The notes under the pieces were generated by a model. The model was not told where the DNA came from, searched no databases, and saw only the letters and a list, made by a program, of their open reading frames with translations. From assembly GCF_000425785.1 (NCBI RefSeq), contig NZ_KE384450.1:282545-346544 (forward strand): a stretch of 64,000 nucleotides of DNA, read 5' to 3'. Source of the DNA: Pseudomonas taiwanensis DSM 21245. GTDB taxonomy: Bacteria > Pseudomonadota > Gammaproteobacteria > Pseudomonadales > Pseudomonadaceae. The position numbers were made by a program, and so were the translations under genes. This document shows, one piece after another, positions 16,001 through 24,009 of this stretch (its first letter is position 1; each line of letters begins with the position of its first letter).

Positions 16001-18346
16001 CGCCACGCGCCGCCACCGCCCAGCAGCGAGGCGATTGTGGAAGAGGCGGACAGCCCGGGCGACAAGGAACTGCTGGAAGTCTTCCTGGAAGAGAGCTCGG
16101 ACATCGTCGAAAGTGCCGCCGAGGCCCTGGCGCGCTGGCAAGCCGACCCGCGCAGCAGCGTCGAGGTGGATAACCTGCTGCGTGACCTGCACACCCTCAA
16201 GGGCGGGGCACGCATGGTCGAAATCGCGGCCATCGGCGACCTGGCCCATGAGCTGGAGTTCCTCTACGAACTGCTGGCCGCCGGGCGTCTGCCACCCAGC
16301 CCGCCATTGTTCGCCTTGCTGCAAAACTGTCACGACCGCCTGGCGCACATGCTCGATGCCGTGCGCCTGGGCCAGCCGTTGCATGCAGCCACGGCGCTGA
16401 TCGACTACATCCGTAACTTCAGCAGTGCGGCCCTGACCGACAGCGCTGCCGGCCAGGCCCCGGCCGACGCGACACCGGCCGAAGCGCCCGCCACGACGCC
16501 CGAGCGGGCAGCGGGCGATATGGTCAAGGTCGATGCCGAGTTGCTCGATGAGCTGGGTAACCTGGCCGGCGAGCATTCGGTGATTCGCGGGCGTATCGAG
16601 CAGCAGGTCAACGACGCGCAGTTCGCGTTGAACGAAATGGAAACCACGCTGGAGCGCATGCGCGATCAACTGCTGCGCCTGGACATCGAGACCCAGGGGC
16701 GGATTTCCAGCCGTCAGCAAATCGAGGGCGATGCCTACGACGACTTCGACCCGCTGGAAATGGACCGTCACTCCCAGTTGCAGCAGCTGTCGCGGGCACT
16801 GTTCGAGTCGGCCTCCGACTTGCTCGACCTCAAGGAAACCCTGGCTCAGCGCGCCCAGGAGGCCTACAGCCTGCTGCAGCAGCAGGCACGGGTAGCCAGC
16901 CAGTTGCAGGAAGGCCTGACCGCGACCCTGATGGTGCCGTTCGAGCGGCTGGTGCCGCGCTTGCAGCGAGTGGTACGGCAGGTGGCGACCGAGCTGGGCA
17001 AGCAGGTGGAGCTGGTGGTCGGCAATGCCGAAGGCGAACTGGATCGCAGCGTTCTGGAGCGCATGGTAGCGCCCCTGGAACATATGCTGCGCAATGCCGT
17101 GGACCATGGTCTGGAGTCGCGTGAGGCACGCCTGGCCGCTGGCAAGCCGGAGCAGGGCACCATTCACCTGAACCTGCTGCACGAAGGCGCCGACATCGTC
17201 ATCGAAATGACCGACGATGGTGCCGGTGTGCCGTTGGAGGCGGTGCGGCGCAAAGCGATCAAGCGCGGGTTGCTGGACCCGCAAGCACAATTGAGCGATC
17301 ACGAAATCCTGCAGTTCATCCTGCGCCCAGGTTTTTCCACGGCCGAGAAGATCACCCAGATTTCAGGGCGCGGACTGGGCATGGATGTGGTCCATGAAGA
17401 GGTCAAGCAGCTGGGCGGCTCGATGAGCATCGAGTCGGCCCAAGGCAAGGGCGCGCGTTTCCTGATTCGCTTGCCGTTCACGGTGTCGATCAACCGCGCT
17501 CTGATGGTGCACCTGGGGGAAGAGCAGTACGCCATTCCGCTCAATACCATCGAAGGTATCGTCCGCGTGCCGCCAGCGGAACTCGATGCCTGCTACCAAC
17601 TGAGTTCGCCTCGCTATGTGTACGCCGGCCATGCCTACGAGCTGCGTTATCTTGGCGAGTTGCTGCAGGGCGTGGCGCGGCCCAGCTTGCTGGGCCAGAG
17701 CGTGCCCCTGCCGGTCTTGCTGGTTCATTCCCAGGAGCAATCGTTCGCCATCCAGGTCGACAGCCTGTCACCCAGCCGTGAGATCGTGGTGAAGAGTCTG
17801 GGCCCGCAGTTCGCCGCAGTGGCGGGGCTGTCCGGTGCGACCCTGCTCGGTGACGGCCGCGTGGTGCTGATTCTTGACCTGCTGGGCCAGCTGCGGGGTC
17901 AGCAACGGCGTCTGGCACGCCTGCCGGGAGGCAGCGATGCGCAGCGCCAGGCATTTGGCCCCGCGCCACGACGGGCGCTGCTGGTGATGGTGGTGGACGA
18001 CTCGGTTACCGTGCGAAAGGTCACCAGCCGCCTGCTGGAGCGTCACGGCATGAGCGTGTTGACGGCCAAGGACGGTGTAGATGCCATGACCCAGCTCGAA
18101 GAGCATCGGCCCGATGTGCTGCTGCTGGATATCGAAATGCCGCGCATGGACGGTTTCGAGGTGGCCACCCGCATTCGCCGCGACGAGCGCCTCAAGGACC
18201 TGCCGATCATCATGATCACCTCGCGTACTGGGCAGAAGCACCGTGATCGGGCGATGGCCATCGGCGTCAACGAATACCTCGGCAAGCCTTATCAGGAGTC
18301 GGTCCTGTTGCAGAGCATCGCCCACTGGAGCCAGACCCATGCTTGA
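13055..18346 (+). CDS. chpA: Hybrid chemosensory histidine kinase ChpA
   Basis: A 1763-residue CheA-type hybrid kinase. I place the start at the ATG at 13055, six bases after GGAG; the in-frame TTG at 13049 abuts that site. Four Hpt-type modules are visible by the HTLKG motif: H482, H616, a degenerate one with Gln906 in place of His (DMQTLKG), and H1046. Next come the dimerisation/P3 region, a HATPase domain with N-box NAVDHG at residue 1347, a CheW-like regulatory domain, and a C-terminal receiver with Asp1692. P. aeruginosa ChpA is much longer (about 2470 residues, more Hpt/Spt/Tpt modules), so this is a reduced version. The stop overlaps chpC by eight bases. Confidence 0.94.
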   Translation: MASAAVTPERHDTVALAWTKAAILDCLGQARQALERFAGEPGDLSILAFVVDNLHQVHGCLRMLELRGAAHLAEELELLARALAEGQVSPRGECLGAVFRGLEQLPSYLERLRGARHDLPLVMLPLLNQLRTCRGVGPLAQGSLIGGAAERFAGADDLANLDLSLGNWREQMQAGPGRDALRSVVTALCDDLMRIKERLDHFVRGDRQHSEQLEDLLAPLRHVADTLAVLGFQQPRRVIIDQVLALQALALGERAADDAVLMDVAGALLYVEATLNGMVGPLEEGGQGGLPGSDLAEIRQLVLSESLSVVQQAKDLIGDCLESGWPRQRLQPLPGLLQQVRGALSMLMLPVAAEVFAGCASYVQGWLQHLDVEPPADELTHLAEALSAAECYLQWRVADPLADGQPFIDMARASLAALGVQCTLVETGADSSAGSDGIDDELRQVFLEEAGELLPDIERHWLRWRADNHLREALIEVRRALHTLKGSGRMVHAEAVAELAWGAEHLLNRVLEGRIALVPEAVVTLQRVFVHLPDLLADFAAGQLPQLTEIEQLASHLHVLAENDAPASTEVEGLDPQLLDIFRNEAQGHLACLDSFLQEAAGHDTPVSDALQRALHTLKGSAAMAGVMPIAELATAFDRLVREYKGHQLPLQVAELQWLEAARTLFHLGLAQLGSTPLAAIAGAAQLIEQVGQRVDERLATLHEDPQHGRRSKRDPQLIASFLGQGMDILLDAESLLSRWQEHPGQRQELDTLLDELTTLGHGAHLADLWQMDDVCEALLDLYGAVEEGSLVADARFFAQAQQAHEALLDMLDEVAAGQEVTARPERIDALRSLLAEALAPDATGLVGRDSVKPLPPAVDLEDPALAQLFLEEARDILDSADQALEQWGQEPDNLSTLSSLQHDMQTLKGAAQMAAVGAVERLAQELGLFYEALVDRRLGSSTGLIALLRRGHAALGEMLDTLRQGQPPSSAVDLLGEMREVRHAPPPPSSEAIVEEADSPGDKELLEVFLEESSDIVESAAEALARWQADPRSSVEVDNLLRDLHTLKGGARMVEIAAIGDLAHELEFLYELLAAGRLPPSPPLFALLQNCHDRLAHMLDAVRLGQPLHAATALIDYIRNFSSAALTDSAAGQAPADATPAEAPATTPERAAGDMVKVDAELLDELGNLAGEHSVIRGRIEQQVNDAQFALNEMETTLERMRDQLLRLDIETQGRISSRQQIEGDAYDDFDPLEMDRHSQLQQLSRALFESASDLLDLKETLAQRAQEAYSLLQQQARVASQLQEGLTATLMVPFERLVPRLQRVVRQVATELGKQVELVVGNAEGELDRSVLERMVAPLEHMLRNAVDHGLESREARLAAGKPEQGTIHLNLLHEGADIVIEMTDDGAGVPLEAVRRKAIKRGLLDPQAQLSDHEILQFILRPGFSTAEKITQISGRGLGMDVVHEEVKQLGGSMSIESAQGKGARFLIRLPFTVSINRALMVHLGEEQYAIPLNTIEGIVRVPPAELDACYQLSSPRYVYAGHAYELRYLGELLQGVARPSLLGQSVPLPVLLVHSQEQSFAIQVDSLSPSREIVVKSLGPQFAAVAGLSGATLLGDGRVVLILDLLGQLRGQQRRLARLPGGSDAQRQAFGPAPRRALLVMVVDDSVTVRKVTSRLLERHGMSVLTAKDGVDAMTQLEEHRPDVLLLDIEMPRMDGFEVATRIRRDERLKDLPIIMITSRTGQKHRDRAMAIGVNEYLGKPYQESVLLQSIAHWSQTHA

Positions 18347-18812
18347 ACTGATCGCAGGTCAGCGCAGCAGCCTGACCGGGTTGCTGCTGCCCCTGGGGGA
18401 CCGCACCTTGGTATTGCCCAACGTTGCCGTGGCCGAGTTGCTTGGCCGACGTTCGCTGCCGTGCGAGCGCAACGCGCTGGCCTGGCACCTGGGCTGGATC
18501 GACTGGCGCCAGCAGCACTTGCCGTTGATCGGTTTCGAAGCGGCCTGCGGCGGCGAAACCCCCTGTGGCGAACGCGCGCGCATCGTCGTGCTCAATGCCT
18601 TGGGCGACACCGGGCTGCGTTACCTGGCGTTGTTGCTGCAGGACATTCCCCGTTCGTGCAAGCTCGACAGCCAGCTCAACTATGTGGATGTGGCGCTGGG
18701 CAGCCTGGAGCTGGCAGCGGTGCAGGTGGGCGAGCAGGTGGCGCGGGTGCCGGACCTGGTGGCGCTGGAGCGGTTGGTGCGTGACGCGCAACTGCAACCT
18801 GTCGCCAGTTAG
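18339..18812 (+). CDS. chpC: CheW-like protein ChpC
   Basis: A 157-residue CheW-family protein whose ATG lies inside the end of chpA (8-base overlap). It has the SSLTGLLLPLGDRTLVLPNVAV start and CheW beta-barrel features, but is shorter than PilI. In P. aeruginosa ChpC is a second CheW adaptor of the Chp system. The methylesterase gene chpB, which precedes chpC there, is missing. This is the last gene of the operon; no recognisable chpD or chpE follows. Confidence 0.88.
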   Translation: MLELIAGQRSSLTGLLLPLGDRTLVLPNVAVAELLGRRSLPCERNALAWHLGWIDWRQQHLPLIGFEAACGGETPCGERARIVVLNALGDTGLRYLALLLQDIPRSCKLDSQLNYVDVALGSLELAAVQVGEQVARVPDLVALERLVRDAQLQPVAS

Positions 18813-18926
18813 CATGTGCTTTGGCTGGCCCCTACACACAGCGAGTTGTAGAAGCCGGCTTGCCGACGATAGAGTCGGAATCGACCAAGACAGGAACCCT
18901 GCCCACCTCAGGAGGTCTGTGTTTGC

Positions 18927-19544
18927 ATGTATTACGGTGAACGCTTCAACGCCTGGACGCATCTGGTCGGTGCTGTGCTGGCCTGCATCGGCGCCATCTG
19001 GCTGATCGTGGTAGCGGGCCTGCAGGGCGACCCCTGGAAAATCGTCAGTTTCTCCATCTATGGCAGCACATTGCTGCTGCTTTACAGCATTTCCACTCTC
19101 TACCACAGCACTCGTGGACGGGCGAAAGTGATCATGCGCAAGCTCGATCATCTTTCGATCTACCTGCTGATCGCCGGCAGCTACACGCCATTCTGCCTGG
19201 TCAGCTTGCGGGGGCCTTGGGGCTGGACCCTGTTTGGCGTGGTCTGGGGCCTGGCGGTGATTGGGATGCTGCAGGAAATCAAGCCGCGTTCCGAAGCTCG
19301 GATCCTGTCGATCGTCATCTACGCGGTGATGGGCTGGATCGTCCTGGTCGCGGTCGAACCGTTGTTGCGCAGCCTGGGTGGCGCCGGCTTCGCCTGGTTG
19401 GCGGCCGGCGGGGTGTTCTACACCGTGGGCATCATCTTCTTCGCCTTCGACAGTCGCTTCCGCCACTGGCATGGCATCTGGCACCTGTTCGTGATCGCCG
19501 GCAGCCTGATGCACTTCATTGCCGTGTCGTTCTACGTGCGTTAG
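18927..19544 (+). CDS. Hemolysin III / TrhA family membrane protein
   Basis: A 205-residue integral membrane protein with about seven hydrophobic segments, belonging to the hemolysin III / PAQR superfamily. Conserved residues include the E-R-x-N-xx-TH start (YYGERFNAWTHLVGA), the SxxYH motif after TM2 (STLYHS), the KLDH motif and the C-terminal HWHGIWHLFV motif. These His and Ser residues form the metal site of PAQR-type proteins. The cellular role in bacteria is unclear (membrane homeostasis has been suggested). AGGAGG lies 11 bases upstream of the ATG. It converges with rsmE; their ends overlap by a few bases. Confidence 0.9.
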   Translation: MYYGERFNAWTHLVGAVLACIGAIWLIVVAGLQGDPWKIVSFSIYGSTLLLLYSISTLYHSTRGRAKVIMRKLDHLSIYLLIAGSYTPFCLVSLRGPWGWTLFGVVWGLAVIGMLQEIKPRSEARILSIVIYAVMGWIVLVAVEPLLRSLGGAGFAWLAAGGVFYTVGIIFFAFDSRFRHWHGIWHLFVIAGSLMHFIAVSFYVR

Positions 19545-20260
19545 AAGTCGCCCCACAACTGCTGTGCCACCGACAGCGCCACCACCGGTGCAGTTTCGGT
19601 GCGCAGCACCCGTGGGCCGAGCCGGGCGGCGTGGTAGCCGGCGGCTTTTGCCTGGTCGACTTCCGCTTCGCTCAGGCCGCCTTCCGGGCCAATCAGGAAG
19701 GCCAGGCGCGTCGGTTTGGCGTGGCGGGTCAGAGGCTCTGCTACCGGGTGCAATACCAGCTTGAGGTCGGCTTCGGTGCTTTTGAGCCACTCGGCGAGGG
19801 TGACGGGAGGGTGAATGATCGGCAGGGTGGATCGGCCACATTGCTCGCAGGCGCTGATCGCCACCTGGCGCCAATGGGCCAGGCGCTTGTCGGCGCGCTC
19901 GTCCTTCAGGCGCACTTCACAGCGTTCGCTGACGATTGGGGTAATCTCGTTCGCCCCAAGCTCGGTGGCTTTCTGAATCGCCCAGTCCATGCGTTCGCCT
20001 CGGGACAAGCCCTGGCCGAGATGAATGTGCAGTGGCGATTCGGCCTGCCCAGGCAGAGCCTGGTCAAGGCTGACGCGTACGCTTTTCTTGCCCACCTCCA
20101 ACAGTTGGCCGAGGTACTCCTGGCCGCTGCCGTCGAACAGTTGCACGGCATCGCCAGCCGCCATGCGCAGCACGCGGCCAATGTAGTGGGCCTGCGCTTC
20201 GGGCAGGTCGTGCTCGCCTGGGCTCAGGGGGGCGTCTATGAAGAAGCGGGACAGTCTCAT
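19541..20260 (-). CDS. rsmE: 16S rRNA (uracil-1498-N3)-methyltransferase
   Basis: RsmE methylates U1498 of 16S rRNA. The 239-residue product has the PUA-like N-terminus MRLSRFFIDAPL and HYIGRVLRM, and the SPOUT-fold C-terminus with LAFLIGPEGGLSEAEV and LGPRVLRTETAPV, which form the knotted SAM site. The ATG at 20260 matches the family start; upstream codons in frame are excluded by lack of similarity. It follows bioA on the same strand after about 60 bases, an arrangement common in pseudomonads. Its 3' end overlaps the convergent hemolysin III gene by four bases. Confidence 0.95.
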   Translation of the reverse strand: MRLSRFFIDAPLSPGEHDLPEAQAHYIGRVLRMAAGDAVQLFDGSGQEYLGQLLEVGKKSVRVSLDQALPGQAESPLHIHLGQGLSRGERMDWAIQKATELGANEITPIVSERCEVRLKDERADKRLAHWRQVAISACEQCGRSTLPIIHPPVTLAEWLKSTEADLKLVLHPVAEPLTRHAKPTRLAFLIGPEGGLSEAEVDQAKAAGYHAARLGPRVLRTETAPVVALSVAQQLWGDF

Positions 20261-20318
20261 GGTTCTGCTCGGAGTATTGAGGGTACGAATCTCCCGGTGG
20301 GAGCGGCGAAATGCGAGG

Positions 20319-21725
20319 TCAGCCCGGATCACGGAAGCCAGGGTGGAAATCAGCCGGCACCGCGACACTCACACTGTCGCGCGTGGCGATGTCGATACCT
20401 TCGCTGGCCACGTCGGCAAGGAAGTCGATCTGCTCAGGGGTGATCACGTACGGCGGCAGGAAGTACACCACGCTGCCCAGCGGGCGCAGCAGTGCGCCGC
20501 GTGTCAGGGCATGCTCGAACACTTTCAGGCCGCGACGCTCTTGCCAGGGGTAGGCGACCTTGCCGGCTTTGTCCTGGACCATCTCGATGGCCAAGGCCAT
20601 GCCGGTCTGACGGATTTCCGCGACATGCGCGTGATCGGCCAGGTGCGCAGTGGCACTGGCCATGCGCTTGGCCAGGGCCTTGTTGGCTTCGATGACGTTG
20701 TCTTGCTCGAAGATGTCCAGGGTCGCAAGTGCCGCTGCGCAGGCCAACGGGTTACCGGTGTAGCTGTGCGAATGGAGGAAGGCCCGCAGGGTCGGGTAAT
20801 CGTCGTAGAACGCCTGGTACACGGTGTCTGTGGTCAGGCACGCGGCCAACGGCAGGTAGCCGCCGGTAAGGGCCTTGGACAAACACAGGAAGTCCGGACG
20901 TATGCCAGCCTGTTCGCACGCGAACATCGTCCCGGTGCGGCCGAAGCCGACGGCGATCTCGTCGTGGATCAGGTGCACGCCATAGCGGTCGCAGGCTTCG
21001 CGCAGCAGTTTGAGGTAGACCGGGTGGTACATGCGCATGCCGCCGGCACCCTGGATCAGCGGTTCGATGATAACGGCCGAGAGGGTCTGGTGGTGCTCGG
21101 CCAGGGTTTGCTCCATGGCCGCGAACATGTTGCGCGAGTGCTCTTCCCAGCTCATGCCTTCCGGGCGCAGGTAGCAATCCGGGCTAGGCACCTTGATGGT
21201 ATCGAGCAGCAGCGCCTTGTAGGTTTCGGTGAACAGCGGCACGTCGCCCACCGACATCGCGGCGATGGTCTCGCCGTGGTAGCTGTTGGTCAGAGTGACG
21301 AAGCGCTTTTTCGCCGGCTTGCCGATGTTCTGCCAGTAATGGAAGCTCATCTTCAACGCCACTTCGATGCACGATGAGCCGTTGTCGGCGTAGAACACCC
21401 GGTCGAGCCCGGCCGGTGTCATGGCGACCAAGCGCTCGGACAGCTCGATGACCGGCTGGTGGCTGAAACCGGCCAGGATGACGTGCTCCAGCTGGTCGAC
21501 CTGGTCCTTGATGCGCTGGTTGATGCGTGGGTTGGCGTGACCGAATACGTTGACCCACCAACTGCTGACGGCGTCCAGGTAGCGCTTGCCTTCGAAGTCC
21601 TCGAGCCACACACCTTCGCCGCGTTTGATCGGGATCAGCGGCAGCTGCTCGTGGTCTTTCATCTGGGTGCAGGGGTGCCACAGGACCTTCAGGTCACGTT
21701 GCATCCACTGATCGTTGAGGCCCAT
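20319..21725 (-). CDS. bioA: Adenosylmethionine-8-amino-7-oxononanoate aminotransferase
   Basis: BioA makes 7,8-diaminopelargonate in biotin synthesis, using SAM as amino donor. The 468-residue class III aminotransferase has SSWWVNVFGHANP, the YADNGSSCIEVALKM segment, HDEIAVGFGRTG, and the PLP lysine in CLSKALTGGYLPLAA. The ATG at 21725 is preceded by GGAGAA. No other bio genes are in this window; the bioBFHCD cluster lies elsewhere in pseudomonads. SAM use gives a loose metabolic link to metK and ahcY further right. Confidence 0.95.
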   Translation of the reverse strand: MGLNDQWMQRDLKVLWHPCTQMKDHEQLPLIPIKRGEGVWLEDFEGKRYLDAVSSWWVNVFGHANPRINQRIKDQVDQLEHVILAGFSHQPVIELSERLVAMTPAGLDRVFYADNGSSCIEVALKMSFHYWQNIGKPAKKRFVTLTNSYHGETIAAMSVGDVPLFTETYKALLLDTIKVPSPDCYLRPEGMSWEEHSRNMFAAMEQTLAEHHQTLSAVIIEPLIQGAGGMRMYHPVYLKLLREACDRYGVHLIHDEIAVGFGRTGTMFACEQAGIRPDFLCLSKALTGGYLPLAACLTTDTVYQAFYDDYPTLRAFLHSHSYTGNPLACAAALATLDIFEQDNVIEANKALAKRMASATAHLADHAHVAEIRQTGMALAIEMVQDKAGKVAYPWQERRGLKVFEHALTRGALLRPLGSVVYFLPPYVITPEQIDFLADVASEGIDIATRDSVSVAVPADFHPGFRDPG

Positions 21726-22015
21726 CGGCGCTTCTCCTGGCATTGCAGCTTGGTTTGACCGCGTAAGCCTAAGCAATGCCGCCGGGCACGACAACCGCTG
21801 CCGTCAGATGGCGACAGGTGCGCGTCCAGGCCCGCTTGGGCAAGGTGCTGAAAATCGTGTGCTGGCGAGACGCAAAAACAAAAATGTCAGTTGGCAAAGG
21901 CACTTGATATCACTGAGCTGGCAGGGTCTGCAGACCTGACGTATTCTTAACGCATCTCCCTCGGGGCATCCCTGCCTCTCCCTATTCTGTTGCTTTTAAC
22001 TCGGAGTTCGCCGAT
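21726..22015. other. Divergent bioA / amine oxidase intergenic region
   Basis: No gene is visible in this 290-base gap. It contains a perfect 12-base palindrome GGTCTGCAGACC at 21925-21936, roughly 80 bases upstream of the oxidase ATG, that could be an operator. I could not identify a convincing -35/-10 pair. Confidence 0.4.
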
Positions 22016-23788
22016 ATGGCCGCTGCTTGGGTGCGCCTGTGCGCGTTGGTATTGATTGGTGTGTCCAGCGGTGCCGCGCTGGCAAAGGACAAGACACCCT
22101 CGGCAATCGTGGTGGGTGGCGGCCTGGCAGGCCTGACCGCCGCTTACGAGCTGCAGAACAAGGGCTGGCAGGTGACTCTGCTGGAAGCCAAGTCGGGCAT
22201 GGGTGGTCGCTCGGGGCTGGCCACCAGCGAGTGGATCGGCAACAGCAAGGCCCAGCCGGTGCTGAACCAGTACCTGGACCGTTTCAAGCTTGAAACACTG
22301 CCCGCGCCAGAGTTCGTTCGTACCCCTGGCTACCTGATCGACGGCGAGTATTTCAGTGCCACGGACCTGGCCGCCAAGCAGCCGGCCACCGCCGAAGCCA
22401 TCAAGCGCTACGAGAAGACGCTCGATGATCTGGCCCGCTCGATCGAGGACCCGCTGAACCCGCAGGCAACCAGCACCCTGTTCGCTCTGGACCAGATCAA
22501 CGTCTCCACCTGGCTCGACAAGTTGCAGTTGCCGACCACTGCACGACAGTTGATCAACCAGCAGATCCGTACCCGCTATGACGAGCCGTCGCGTCTGTCG
22601 CTGCTCTACTTCGCACAGCAGAACCGTGTCTATCGTGGGGTCAGTGACCGCGATCTGCGCGCCGCCCGTCTGCCCGGGGGTAGCCCGGTCCTGGCGCAGG
22701 CTTTCGTCAAGCAGCTCAAGACCATCAAAACCAGCTCGCCGGTGACCTCCATCGTGCAGGACAAGGACGGCGTGACGGTCAAGGTCGGTAGCGTCGGCTA
22801 TCAGGCGGACTACCTGGTGATGGCCGTGCCGCTGCGTGCCCTGGCCAAGATCCAGATGACCCCAGGCCTGGACAGCCAGCACCTGGCGGCCCTCAAGGGC
22901 ACCAACTATGGCTGGCGCGACCAGCTGATGCTCAAGTTCAAGCAGCCTGTGTGGGAAAGCAAGGCCCGGATGTCGGGTGAAATCTTCAGCAACGCTGGCC
23001 TTGGCATGCTGTGGATCGAACCAGCGCTCAAGGGCGGTGCCAACGTCGTTATCAACTTGTCCGGCGACAATGCCCGCCTGTTGCAGGCATTTGGCGACAA
23101 GCAGATGGTCGACCAGGTACTGATCCGGTTGCACGCGTTCTATCCAAAGGCCCGTGGCTCGTTCTCTGGGTATGAACTCAAGCGCTACAGCACCGACGCC
23201 AACACTGGCGGCGCTTACTTGGCCTATGGCCCAGGCCAGATCAGCAAGTACTGGCGCCTGTGGGAGCGTCCGGTGCAACGCATTAGCTTCGCCGGCGAGC
23301 ACACCGATGCATTGTACCCAGGCACTCTCGAAGGCGCCCTGCGCAGTGGTCAGCGTGCTGCCAGCCAGGTTCAGGACCTGCTGGCAGGCAAGTCGTTCGA
23401 CCCGGCTAAAGCGGCGCCGGTGGCTGCAGCTGCGGCAACCGGTGCTGTAGCGGCCAAGAAGGAGGGTGGGTTCTTCTCGCGTCTGTTTGGCGGCGGCGAC
23501 AAACCCGAAACCAAACCAGCAGCCGTTGTGAAAACAGATGCGGTGGCTCCGGCCCCGGCCCCGGCCCCTGTCGCCACCCCTGCGCCGACCCCTGTAGCAG
23601 CGCCTGCGGTCGTGGCCAAGGAAGAGCCGGCCAAGCCTGCCGCTACCAAGGCCACCCCGGCCAAGCACGCCCCGGCGCACAAGCCGGCAGTCAAGCAGGC
23701 GCACAAACCTGTCGAGGCGAAGAAGGCTACGGTCAAATCGGAGCCGGTCAAGAAAGCGGTAAACAACACCCAAGCGAAAGCTGACTGA
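22016..23788 (+). CDS. Exported flavin monoamine oxidase-like protein with Lys/Ala/Pro-rich C-terminal tail
   Basis: A 590-residue FAD-dependent amine oxidase family protein. It starts with a Sec-type signal peptide (about residues 1-23, ending SSGAALA), followed at once by the dinucleotide-binding loop AIVVGGGLAGLTAAYEL and the ARG-like GGRSG motif. The C-terminal FAD contact appears in FAGEHTDALYPGTLEGAL near residue 425. The catalytic part ends around residue 462. The remaining 125-130 residues are low-complexity, dominated by Ala, Pro, Lys and Val, beginning with a short GGFFSRLFGGG segment. The substrate is unknown. Because FAD enzymes fold in the cytoplasm, Sec export would be unusual; no twin-arginine motif is visible. 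A GGAG site precedes the ATG. Confidence 0.8.
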   Translation: MAAAWVRLCALVLIGVSSGAALAKDKTPSAIVVGGGLAGLTAAYELQNKGWQVTLLEAKSGMGGRSGLATSEWIGNSKAQPVLNQYLDRFKLETLPAPEFVRTPGYLIDGEYFSATDLAAKQPATAEAIKRYEKTLDDLARSIEDPLNPQATSTLFALDQINVSTWLDKLQLPTTARQLINQQIRTRYDEPSRLSLLYFAQQNRVYRGVSDRDLRAARLPGGSPVLAQAFVKQLKTIKTSSPVTSIVQDKDGVTVKVGSVGYQADYLVMAVPLRALAKIQMTPGLDSQHLAALKGTNYGWRDQLMLKFKQPVWESKARMSGEIFSNAGLGMLWIEPALKGGANVVINLSGDNARLLQAFGDKQMVDQVLIRLHAFYPKARGSFSGYELKRYSTDANTGGAYLAYGPGQISKYWRLWERPVQRISFAGEHTDALYPGTLEGALRSGQRAASQVQDLLAGKSFDPAKAAPVAAAAATGAVAAKKEGGFFSRLFGGGDKPETKPAAVVKTDAVAPAPAPAPVATPAPTPVAAPAVVAKEEPAKPAATKATPAKHAPAHKPAVKQAHKPVEAKKATVKSEPVKKAVNNTQAKAD

Positions 23789-23798
23789 AGCCCGCGTA

Positions 23799-23826
23799 CC
23801 GGCTCCTGCACGACCTGCAGGAGCCG
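23799..23826 (+). terminator. Hairpin after the amine oxidase gene
   Basis: CCGGCTCCTGCA and TGCAGGAGCCGG form a perfect 12-bp stem with a 4-base loop, 10 bases after the stop. There is no T-run, so it is either a Rho-independent terminator of weak type or an RNA 3'-end protector. Confidence 0.5.
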
Positions 23827-23879
23827 GCCTGTCGGCGCTGAGTCCGGCACTGACAAGCGATCCCTCCCCGACTATTGTT

Positions 23880-23936
23880 AATGTTTCCTTAATAGGAAAC
23901 GTTCACAATCGGCATCGGAATTTTCGATTAATCGAA
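23880..23936. promoter_or_regulatory. Two palindromes upstream of the cytochrome b561-yceI pair
   Basis: AATGTTTCC-TTAATA-GGAAACGTT (23880-23903, one mismatch in 9-bp arms) and, 19 bases on, the perfect 14-base palindrome TTCGATTAATCGAA (23923-23936). Both are A+T-rich against a G+C-rich background and lie 75-130 bases upstream of the cytochrome ATG. They look like operator sites for two dimeric regulators, or two sites for one. No regulator is encoded next to them. Confidence 0.5.
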
Positions 23937-24009
23937 GCAACTTTTTGTGCTTTTCTTCGATACGTTACGCGTTAGTCTGTGCACAGCTTTCACGGGGGAA
24001 CACGTCGAC

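Noticed and set aside
20319..21725. bioA as part of a SAM-related regulon with metK and ahcY
   Set aside because: Only the shared use of SAM connects them; no copy of the metK operator palindrome or SAH aptamer is seen near bioA.
21947..23773. A 608-codon open frame opposite the amine oxidase gene
   Set aside because: Shadow frame; the plus strand has a signal peptide, FAD motif and ribosome site.
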